Source: Ilumatobacteraceae bacterium
GTDB taxonomy: Bacteria > Actinomycetota > Acidimicrobiia > Acidimicrobiales > Ilumatobacteraceae
Length of the DNA stretch: 6,427 nt
Reading direction: 5' to 3'
NCBI GenBank assembly: GCA_007117775.1
Contig: SKFX01000014.1
Coordinates: forward strand, 1 to 6,427
The position numbers were made by a program, and so were the translations under genes. Shown here in pieces: positions 1 to 6,107 of this stretch. Within the stretch, counting starts at the first letter, position 1; each line of letters opens with the position of its first letter. The notes under the pieces were generated by a model. The model was given only the letters and a program-made list of their open reading frames with translations, was not told the DNA's origin and did not search any database.

Positions 1-492
1 GCGGACGGTGAAGGTCTTCTCGTCATAGTTGGCGTCGACACCGAACCGTTTGGCCAGACGACGGCCCCATGCCCGATCCTCGCCCACGGCGCGCTTGGCC
101 GGATCCGGAGTCAGATCGTCGAGATCTTTGAAGGCCACGAGCGCACCGGCATCCACGAATCGCGACCCGACGACGACATCCTCGTCCGGAAACGCCATCA
201 GGGCTCGATGATAGGCCTCGCTCATGAGTCCGCGCAGCACCGTGTCACGACGGCTGTCACGCCGCACGCTCATCAGTCCGAGCAGCACGCATGGGGTGCC
301 CCCGATGCGCTCGAGGGTGCAGAAGGTGAAGCCCACCAGCTTGTTGTTGTACCGAGCGGTGGTGACCAGAACCCAGTCCTGAGCGGCCTTGGACAGGCCG
401 CCGATATCGAATGCCCCGCCCATCTCGGCCATCTCGTCGAGCTCGGTGTCGCTGAGCGCAAGGGCGTCATTGGTGAGGACTTCGAGTGTCAT
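1..492 (-). CDS. Acetyltransferase (GNAT)-like protein of unknown function, 3' end beyond the window
   Basis: An open frame of 164 codons starts with ATG at 492 and runs off the left edge without a stop, so the C-terminus is missing. The product begins MTLEVLTNDALALSDTELDE. Its central part alternates hydrophobic strands and turns (WVLVTTARYNNKLVGFTFCT, then TPCVLLGLMSV), followed by a basic stretch (VRRDSRRDTVLRGLM) and AYHRALMAFPDEDVVVGSRF. This order of strands, basic turn and helix resembles motif A of the GNAT fold. However, the acetyl-CoA pyrophosphate loop (R/Q-x-x-G-x-G/A) is not intact, because RRDTVL occupies its place. Catalytic activity is therefore uncertain and I assign no substrate. 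The start is supported by GGAG seven bases upstream. It follows dnaE on the same strand after 109 bases and could be co-transcribed with it or have its own weak promoter. I am confident that it is a gene, less so of the fold. Confidence 0.75.
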   Translation of the reverse strand, partial: MTLEVLTNDALALSDTELDEMAEMGGAFDIGGLSKAAQDWVLVTTARYNNKLVGFTFCTLERIGGTPCVLLGLMSVRRDSRRDTVLRGLMSEAYHRALMAFPDEDVVVGSRFVDAGALVAFKDLDDLTPDPAKRAVGEDRAWGRRLAKRFGVDANYDEKTFTVR

Positions 493-499
493 GATCTGT

Positions 500-503
500 C
501 TCC
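500..503 (-). promoter_or_regulatory. Ribosome binding site of the GNAT-like gene
   Basis: GGAG on the - strand lies seven bases before the ATG at 492. It supports that ATG over the open in-frame extension further upstream, which has no comparable site. Confidence 0.6.
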
Positions 504-601
504 GGCACGGTTTCGAACCCTTCCATTGTGCCAGCACCACCGCCAGACGCCACTACCGACGCCTCGAACCGCATCACTGGCCACTCTCGGCCCGATCTGG
601 C

Positions 602-3600
602 TCAGAGCAGCACGGCCTCATGTCCGAACGCCATCCGCAGCTCCCCAACCGCACGGTCAAGGTCGACGCGATAGTCATCGGCGAGGCGGATCTTGCGGGT
701 CTGGCCGAGGTCCAGGATCACCGGGGAGTCGCCGGGATGATCCGTCAAGATCTGCTTGAGCTGATCGAGGCGCCGGTCGTCGAGGCTGAGGCCCGGGATC
801 CGGAGCCGAACCGTTGGGGCGGGGCCGTTATCGAGGCCGGTCAACACCTCGATGCGCTGGGCGATGAGGCCGAAGCGGGATTCATCTCGCCGATCGAGGC
901 GGCCAGAGACCGTGATGATCCCGTCCTCCTGCAATTTATGACCCTCATCGACGAGCGTGCGGGGAAAGACGCTGACCTCGATCGAGGTCTCGAGATCCTC
1001 GAGCACGAATACCGCCATCTGGTCACCGCGTCGGGTGTATTTGCGGTTCAGGTTGGTGACGACACCACCGACCACCACCGACGCACCATCCTCGAGCGTC
1101 GACAACTCGAGGACCGATTGTTTGGCGCGTCGTCGCACTGCAGCTTCGACACCGAACAGCGGGTGGTCCGAGACATACAGGCCGAGCATCTCCTTCTCAT
1201 GGCGCAGCAACTCGGACTTGTTGAACTCCACATCGGGGATCTCGACCCGTTCATCGAACGCCGCCTCACCAGCACTGGCCGAGTCATCGAACAAGCTCAT
1301 GATCCCCTGATCGCGCTCACGACGCCGCGCCAGCGTCGAGTCGATGATCTGCTCGTGGACCTCGAGCAGTCCGCGCCGGGGGTGGCCGAGACCGTCGAAG
1401 GCGCCGGATTTGATGAGCGACTCAACCGCACGTTTGTTGAGGACCGCCTCGGGGGCACGCTCGGCGAAGTCGTAGAAGCTCTCGTATCCCCCGTTGAGAT
1501 CACGTTCTTCGAGCAGACGCTCCACGAGGCCGACGCCGACATTGCGGATCGCCGACAGCCCGAAGGTGATCGCGCCGGGACTCCCGACGACCAGGCTGAC
1601 GCCGTCGGGCACCTGATCGGGTGCGAGCGCCGCGAAGTCGGTGCGCGAGCGGTTGATATCGGGATTGAGGACCTTGATGCCCATGGAGCGGGCATCGGCC
1701 AGGTAGATCCCGGCCTTATCGAGATTGCTCTTGACGCTCGTCAGCAGACATGACGTGTACTCGACCGGATAATGAGCCTTGAGATAGGCCGTCTGATAGG
1801 TCACCAGGCCGTAGCCGAATGTGTGGCTCTTGTTGAACGCGTAGTCGGCGAACTTCTCGATGACATCGAACAGTTCCTTGCCGAGTGAGCGGCCGTAGCC
1901 GGTGCGCTCACAGCCCTCCTCGAACGCTTCGCGCTCTTTGGCCATCAGTTCACGGATCTTCTTACCGCACGCCTTTCGCAGGTTGTCGGCTTCGGCGAGT
2001 GAGTAGCCGGCGAACTTCTGAGCGACGCGCATGACGCTCTCTTGATAGATCATCAGCCCGAAGGTGTCTGCGAGCACCTCCTCGGCGTCGGGGTGGAAGA
2101 ACTCGACCGGTTTGCGCTGGTTTTTGCGGTCGGCATAGTCATAGTGCATGTTGACGCCCATCGGCCCCGGCCGATACAGCGCGAGCACCGCCGAGACATC
2201 CTCGAAGCTGTTCGGGGCCAGCGCCCGCAACAGCTGACGCATCGGTGGCGATTCGAGCTGGAACACCCCGATGGTGTCACCGCGCGAGAGCAACTCGAAG
2301 GTCGCGGCATCATCGAGTGATACCGAGTCGATGTCGAACTCGGGGTCGCGCGTCGCACGGATCATCGCCACGGTGTCGGTGATGACATCGAGGTTGCGAA
2401 GACCGAGGAAGTCCATCTTCAACAGACCGAGTTCCTCGACACCGTGCATCTCGTACTGGGTGACCACCGGGGCATCGTGTGGATCCTGGCCGGATTCGGG
2501 TTTGCGCTGGATCGGCAGGTACTGCGTCAGGGGTTCTTTGGTGATCACCACCGCGGCCGCATGAATCCCATCGGAGCGCTTCAAACCCTCGAGGCCGCGC
2601 GCCACATCGACGACGCGACGCACATCTGGGTCATCGTCGTACATGGTTCGCAGCTCCGCCGCTGCGAGATAGCCGTCGTGGTATTTGTCGATGTCCTCGA
2701 AGCAATACCGCAGCGGGGTATCACGACCCATGACCAACGGCGGCAGAGACTTGGCGATCTTGTCGCCGAGACCGTAGGGGAAGCCGAGCACCCGGGCCGC
2801 ATCCCGCACGGCATTGCGGGCCTTGATGGTGCCAAAGGTGATGATCTGCGCGACATGGTCGCGTCCGTAGCGCTCAGCGGCGTAGCGGATCATCTCATCG
2901 CGGTATCGCGAGTCGAAGTCCATGTCGATATCGGGCATCGAGACCCGGCTCGGGTTCAAGAAGCGCTCGAACAGCAGGTCATATTTGATCGGATCGAGGT
3001 CGGTGATCCGCAGGCAGTAGGCGACGGCACATCCCGCTGCCGACCCGCGGCCCGGCCCGACGCGTATCTCTCGATCCCGGGCGTACTTGATCAGGTCCCA
3101 GGTGATCAAGAAGTACGAGGCGAACCCCATATCGCAGATGACCTTCAGCTCGTAGGCGAGCCGTTCGACCACGGCGGGTGGCAGATTCGACCCCCAACGT
3201 TCGCGCGCTCCCTCCCAACAGAGATGCTCCAGGTACTCCTTATCGGATCCGAACCCCTCGGGGAGGCCGAAATCCGGCAGGAGCGCCTCACCGAAGGTGA
3301 TCTCGAGATCGGCCCGCTCGGCGATCCACAACGTGTTGTCACACGCCTCGGGCAGCTCGCGGAACAGATAGCGCATCTCGGCTGAGGTCTTGAGATAGTG
3401 CTCATGGCCCTCGAACCGGAACCGATCGGGATCTGCGAGCACCGCTCCGGTCTGGACACACAGCAGCGCGTCATGGGCCTCATGGTCATGTTGATGCGTA
3501 TAGTGCGAGTCGTTGGTCGCGAGCAGAGGCGCCCCGATCCGTCGTGCCAGTTCGACGAGTTTGGGGTTGGTCTCGCGCTGCGCGGCCAGACCGTGGTCCT

Positions 3601-4165
3601 GCAATTCGACGAACAGACTGTCGCGACCGAAGATGTCTTGGAGCCGACCGGCCTTCTCGAGCGCGCCCTGCTCATCACCGCGCAACATGGCCTGGAGCAC
3701 ATGGCCGCCCAGACACCCGGTCGTGGCGATCAGGCCATCGGAGTACTTCTCGAGCAACTCCCAGTCGAGCCGTGGCTTGTAGTAGTACCCCTCCAAGAAC
3801 GCAAGGCTCGACAGTTGGATCAGATTGCGATACCCGGTCTCGTTCTCGGCCAAGAGGGTGAGGTGGTAGTAGAGCTTGTTCCCCCCCTCGGTCTCACCGC
3901 CCGAGTCATCGACCCGGCCGCGTCGAGATGGTCGCTCGCTGCGGTGCTCGTGGGCCATATAGGCCTCGGTCCCGATGATCGGCTTGATCCCCCGGGCTCG
4001 ACATTCACGGTAGAACTCCAGCGTCCCGTACATGTTGCCGTGATCGGTGATGCCGATCGCCGGCTGGCCGTCACTGACCGCCTTGGCCACCAACTCATCG
4101 AGCCGCGCCGCGCCATCGAGCATCGAATACTCGGTGTGGACGTGGAGGTGGGTGAAGGAATCCAT
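602..4165 (-). CDS. dnaE: DNA polymerase III alpha subunit (replicative DnaE, DnaE1 type)
   Basis: This is the catalytic subunit of the replicative polymerase, a C-family enzyme that extends both strands at the fork while bound to the beta clamp. The 1187-residue product is complete and of usual family length. An N-terminal PHP domain (about 1-290) carries HLHVH at 6-10, D17, ITDHGN at 39-44, E67, H101, C151 and NDSH at 218-221. These match the nine metal ligands of PHP domains that proofread in actinobacterial DnaE1, so 3'-5' exonuclease activity is expected. The palm has GPGRGSAAG at 370-378, PDIDMDF at 411-417 (catalytic D412 and D414) and the third aspartate D585 in KMDFLGLRNLD. Fingers follow at about 660-800 (LYRPGPMG, DNLRKACGKK, FNKSHTFGYG). 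A helix-hairpin-helix region lies near 905-928, a clamp-binding motif QGIMSLF at 953-959, and an OB fold at about 1028-1107. The ATG at 4165 gives the conserved N-terminus, although its GAAG ribosome site is weak. It is unlikely to be the mutagenic DnaE2, which lacks the full PHP set. Confidence 0.98.
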   Translation of the reverse strand: MDSFTHLHVHTEYSMLDGAARLDELVAKAVSDGQPAIGITDHGNMYGTLEFYRECRARGIKPIIGTEAYMAHEHRSERPSRRGRVDDSGGETEGGNKLYYHLTLLAENETGYRNLIQLSSLAFLEGYYYKPRLDWELLEKYSDGLIATTGCLGGHVLQAMLRGDEQGALEKAGRLQDIFGRDSLFVELQDHGLAAQRETNPKLVELARRIGAPLLATNDSHYTHQHDHEAHDALLCVQTGAVLADPDRFRFEGHEHYLKTSAEMRYLFRELPEACDNTLWIAERADLEITFGEALLPDFGLPEGFGSDKEYLEHLCWEGARERWGSNLPPAVVERLAYELKVICDMGFASYFLITWDLIKYARDREIRVGPGRGSAAGCAVAYCLRITDLDPIKYDLLFERFLNPSRVSMPDIDMDFDSRYRDEMIRYAAERYGRDHVAQIITFGTIKARNAVRDAARVLGFPYGLGDKIAKSLPPLVMGRDTPLRYCFEDIDKYHDGYLAAAELRTMYDDDPDVRRVVDVARGLEGLKRSDGIHAAAVVITKEPLTQYLPIQRKPESGQDPHDAPVVTQYEMHGVEELGLLKMDFLGLRNLDVITDTVAMIRATRDPEFDIDSVSLDDAATFELLSRGDTIGVFQLESPPMRQLLRALAPNSFEDVSAVLALYRPGPMGVNMHYDYADRKNQRKPVEFFHPDAEEVLADTFGLMIYQESVMRVAQKFAGYSLAEADNLRKACGKKIRELMAKEREAFEEGCERTGYGRSLGKELFDVIEKFADYAFNKSHTFGYGLVTYQTAYLKAHYPVEYTSCLLTSVKSNLDKAGIYLADARSMGIKVLNPDINRSRTDFAALAPDQVPDGVSLVVGSPGAITFGLSAIRNVGVGLVERLLEERDLNGGYESFYDFAERAPEAVLNKRAVESLIKSGAFDGLGHPRRGLLEVHEQIIDSTLARRRERDQGIMSLFDDSASAGEAAFDERVEIPDVEFNKSELLRHEKEMLGLYVSDHPLFGVEAAVRRRAKQSVLELSTLEDGASVVVGGVVTNLNRKYTRRGDQMAVFVLEDLETSIEVSVFPRTLVDEGHKLQEDGIITVSGRLDRRDESRFGLIAQRIEVLTGLDNGPAPTVRLRIPGLSLDDRRLDQLKQILTDHPGDSPVILDLGQTRKIRLADDYRVDLDRAVGELRMAFGHEAVLL

Positions 4166-4176
4166 CGCTGCTTCAG

Positions 4177-4198
4177 TGAATCACACGGCTGTGATTCA
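4177..4198 (-). promoter_or_regulatory. Perfect inverted repeat in the dnaE leader (operator or mRNA hairpin)
   Basis: TGAATCACA and TGTGATTCA form two perfect 9-base arms around the four-base centre CGGC (+ strand). The repeat sits in the 56-base gap between bpa and dnaE and ends 11 bases before the dnaE ATG. The gap is AT-richer than the flanking genes. As RNA it would form a 9-bp stem with a GCCG tetraloop just before the weak GAAG ribosome site. No U tract follows, so a rho-independent terminator is less likely than a protein-binding site or a translation-modulating hairpin. The TCACA and TGTGA halves are in the opposite order to a CRP/FNR-type site. Confidence 0.55.
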
Positions 4199-4221
4199 AA
4201 ACGAAATCAGTGTTCGATGAC

Positions 4222-4785
4222 TCATAGATAGGTCCCCGGGCGGTCCCCCTCGGCGGGCATCTGACCACCGGGCGCACCCGGCGGGAGTTGGCGCATCTCA
4301 GCGAGTTGCTGGCGCGCCACCACCTGCTGAGCGAACAGCGTCGCCTGGATCCCGTGGAAGAGTCCCTCGAGCCATCCGACCAACTGTGCTTTGGCGACGC
4401 GCAGCTCGGCGTCCGATGGCGTCGTATCGTCTTTGAACGGCAGGGCCAACAGATGGAGCTCCTCTTGGAGATCGGGTGACAACGCCGAGGACAGCTCGAC
4501 GATCGAGCGTTCGTAGATCTCCGCCAGACGCTCGCGACTCGCCTCATCGAGCGGTGCGTGACGGACCTCTTCGAGCAACTGTTTGACCATCGAGCCGATC
4601 CGCATGACCTTCGCGGGCTCGGTCACCGGATCGACCGGGCCGGTGTCGCTCTCGGCTCCCACGAGCTCGCCGGCCCCAACCCGAGCGGCGGCACTGGACT
4701 CGTCGTCTGGCGTGGTGTCGGGCCTACCGCCCACAGCAGATCCTGATGTGTCCATCTCGTCCTCATTCATCTCGTTCTCATTCAT
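4222..4785 (-). CDS. bpa: Bacterial proteasome activator (Bpa/PafE, formerly DUF2587)
   Basis: Bpa is an ATP-independent ring-shaped cap that docks on the 20S proteasome, opens its gate and lets unfolded proteins enter without pupylation. The 187-residue product contains the family signature PAKVMRIGSMVKQLLEEVR at 57-75, APLDEASRERL at 77-87 and the long helical block starting SDAELRVAKAQLVGWLEG at 124-141. It ends in GTYL after a Gly/Pro-rich tether (about 168-183). I recall the Mycobacterium tuberculosis protein as very similar and ending in GQYL; the penultimate tyrosine that engages the alpha-ring pockets is kept. The first 50 residues are acidic, low-complexity and probably disordered. 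ATG at 4785 has AGGAG nine bases upstream. ATGs at 4770 and 4755 are alternatives and would remove only the acidic repeat. The gene follows the phosphodiesterase by 106 bases and precedes dnaE by 56. Its presence implies a 20S proteasome elsewhere in the genome. Confidence 0.95.
   Translation of the reverse strand: MNENEMNEDEMDTSGSAVGGRPDTTPDDESSAAARVGAGELVGAESDTGPVDPVTEPAKVMRIGSMVKQLLEEVRHAPLDEASRERLAEIYERSIVELSSALSPDLQEELHLLALPFKDDTTPSDAELRVAKAQLVGWLEGLFHGIQATLFAQQVVARQQLAEMRQLPPGAPGGQMPAEGDRPGTYL
4756..4785 (-). repeat. Two-copy 15-bp tandem repeat at the bpa start
   Basis: ATGAATGAGAACGAG is followed directly by ATGAATGAGGACGAG, one mismatch, and then by a third ATG. It encodes MNENE-MNEDE-M. 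Each unit brings an in-frame ATG, and GAGG in the second unit lies five bases before the third ATG, so translation could begin at more than one place. Confidence 0.8.
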
Positions 4786-4794
4786 CGCTGCACT

Positions 4795-4799
4795 CTCCT
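4795..4799 (-). promoter_or_regulatory. Ribosome binding site of bpa
   Basis: AGGAG on the - strand, inside the purine run GAGAGGAGAG, lies nine bases before the ATG at 4785. It is the strongest Shine-Dalgarno match in the window and favours the first of three closely spaced ATG codons. Confidence 0.7.
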
Positions 4800-4891
4800 C
4801 TCATCGAACTTCTTCATCGACACTCGGGGCGTCATCATCGCCAGACGACAACGACCATCCGATCCGGCTCCGCTGCGCTCACCGCCCACGC

Positions 4892-6001
4892 TCACCCGCC
4901 TGCGGCCAACAAAGGCACGCGCATCTCCGCTGAGGTCAGGGACCCGTGACGGCAGACCAACTCGTAGGGGCCGGAGTCATCTGGATCGAAGAACCCGATC
5001 GGCTCGTGCGGGACCAGCGCCACATCGCCGAGGCGTGAGCGCACTGCTGGGCGCATGGCCGACCCCATCCAGGCCTCGTCGAGGACCTGTTCGGCCGACA
5101 CCACCCAGGTCGTTGCCGCAAAGCATTCACGGGCGACAGCCAAGACCTCGGCCGCGGCGCCGGACTTGGCGTGCAACCATCGGAAGCGGGCCTCTCCACT
5201 CTGCATCGCCAGGAGATCCAGCATCTCCGACGGCAGCGCGACGATGCGGTCACCGACCTCGATCTGGCCGTGGTCAGCGGTCACCACCAGTGCCGAGCCG
5301 CTCGGCAGGACATCGAGGATCTGGCGCACCAGGTCATCGGCGGCGGCCAATTCCGCGTCGTAGTAGGCACCGAAGCCCTGCTCATGAGCGATCGTGTCCA
5401 CACCGCTGTAGTACGCGTAGACCAGACGATCCCCATCGCGCACGAGTTCGGCCACTCGAGGAGCGATCGATGACGCAGCGCGCCACCCCTCAGGCCGTGC
5501 GCCGCCGAGGTGGGCCTCGGTGAATGCGGACGTCTCCAGATGGCGGGGCGAGACCACCGGCACATCGTGACCGAGGAATGCCGGTGTGGGTTGCAGGTCT
5601 GCCGGTCGCAGAGTTCGTCGACGATCGTCGTTTCCGACGCTCCATCGCAACACGTTGAGCACCTCAGCACCGACCGCCATGCGGTATCCGATCAGGCCAT
5701 GCTCGGCAGGGGTCAACCCGGTGGTGATCGACGTCAATGCGGTGGCCGTCGTTGTCGGCACCACCGAGGTGATCGGCCCGCCCTGCATCTGCGATAACGT
5801 CGGAGCGATATCGCGACGTTGCTCGAGCTGGTCCCAGCCGAGGCCGTCGAGGACCAGCACCACCACCTGGGTGCACCCGCGTACGACCGCTGGTATCCAA
5901 TCGGGGAGGTCTGCGGTCCCAGAGGGCCCGAGCAGCGCCGGGATCAGACCGCGGATATTCCCGGCGGCATAGTCGGGAATGAACGGCTCAGGGTCAGCCA
6001 T
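4892..6001 (-). CDS. Type I phosphodiesterase / nucleotide pyrophosphatase family protein (alkaline phosphatase superfamily)
   Basis: A predicted two-metal hydrolase of phosphate mono- or diesters; the substrate cannot be read from sequence. From the ATG at 6001 the protein has 369 residues. The superfamily ligands appear in order: D52 in VLDGLGWD, the PTTTATALTS loop at 82-91 with T85 as likely nucleophile, D202 and H206 in VDTIAHE, D243 and H244 in ADHGQ, and H352 in CRHGSLT. All key metal positions are therefore present. No signal peptide or membrane segment is seen, so it is probably cytoplasmic. The frame stays open up to a TTG at 6091, with an ATG at 6055 and a GTG at 6013. I prefer 6001 because the product then starts about ten residues before the family's conserved YxxG(N/S)(I/L) segment, and GGGAGTGATC lies just upstream in Shine-Dalgarno position. 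It is divergent from the Rrf2 gene and upstream of bpa on the same strand. Confidence 0.9.
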   Translation of the reverse strand: MADPEPFIPDYAAGNIRGLIPALLGPSGTADLPDWIPAVVRGCTQVVVLVLDGLGWDQLEQRRDIAPTLSQMQGGPITSVVPTTTATALTSITTGLTPAEHGLIGYRMAVGAEVLNVLRWSVGNDDRRRTLRPADLQPTPAFLGHDVPVVSPRHLETSAFTEAHLGGARPEGWRAASSIAPRVAELVRDGDRLVYAYYSGVDTIAHEQGFGAYYDAELAAADDLVRQILDVLPSGSALVVTADHGQIEVGDRIVALPSEMLDLLAMQSGEARFRWLHAKSGAAAEVLAVARECFAATTWVVSAEQVLDEAWMGSAMRPAVRSRLGDVALVPHEPIGFFDPDDSGPYELVCRHGSLTSAEMRVPLLAAGG

Positions 6002-6080
6002 CTCAGCGATCACTCCCGACCCGCGCCGGCCTGACTCGGATCGCCAGTCGAGCATCGAGGTGATTCTCACCACGTGTTGG

Positions 6081-6107
6081 GCACCGCACAACCCCTAGTG
6101 TAGGTGC
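6081..6107. repeat. Short inverted repeat over the rrf2 promoter
   Basis: GCACC (6081-6085) and GGTGC (6103-6107) are inverted around 17 bases, and a shorter CCTA/TAGG pair (6094-6097, 6101-6104) lies inside. The repeat covers the -10 element and ends directly before the GTG start, where an autoregulatory Rrf2 operator would be expected. The arms are short, so chance is a real alternative. Confidence 0.3.
6096..6101 (+). promoter_or_regulatory. -10 element of the Rrf2 gene, probably giving a leaderless mRNA
   Basis: TAGTGT fits the actinobacterial -10 pattern TANNNT. Exactly six bases separate it from the GTG at 6108, so the expected transcription start is the first base of the start codon. 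The TAG is also an in-frame stop, which excludes a longer protein. No good -35 hexamer is visible; the region 16-17 bases upstream (around 6073-6079) is only a weak match. Confidence 0.5.

Noticed and set aside
493..601. Terminator or strong promoter between dnaE and the GNAT-like gene
   Set aside because: Only short pairings (GGCC/GGCC with a 6-base loop; GGTT/AACC with a 3-base loop) and a CACAAT-like -10 without a convincing -35 are visible. No U tract follows any stem.
4177..4198. CRP/FNR-type binding site in the dnaE leader
   Set aside because: The half-sites are in the reverse order (TCACA then TGTGA, four bases apart) to the CRP pattern TGTGA-N6-TCACA.
4201..4216. Possible LexA/SOS box upstream of dnaE
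   Set aside because: CGAAC is present on the - strand, but the second half reads ATTTC instead of GTTCG, so only a half-site exists. SOS control is also expected for dnaE2 rather than this replicative type.
389..4231. Long + strand open frames (389-1753, 2444-3385, 3398-4231)
   Set aside because: They lie antisense to dnaE, whose motifs are unmistakable throughout. Their products are low-complexity with no recognisable motif, and high-GC codon bias commonly opens such frames.
5035..5523. + strand open frame of 162 codons over the phosphodiesterase gene
   Set aside because: The product is Arg/Pro/Ser-rich, typical of a GC-rich shadow frame, and the opposite strand encodes all the metal-binding motifs of the phosphodiesterase.
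6002..6091. Extended N-terminus of the phosphodiesterase from TTG at 6091 (or ATG at 6055)
   Set aside because: The extra residues show no family-like features and would reach into the rrf2 promoter. The ATG at 6001 fits the family start and has a plausible ribosome site. The choice remains uncertain.
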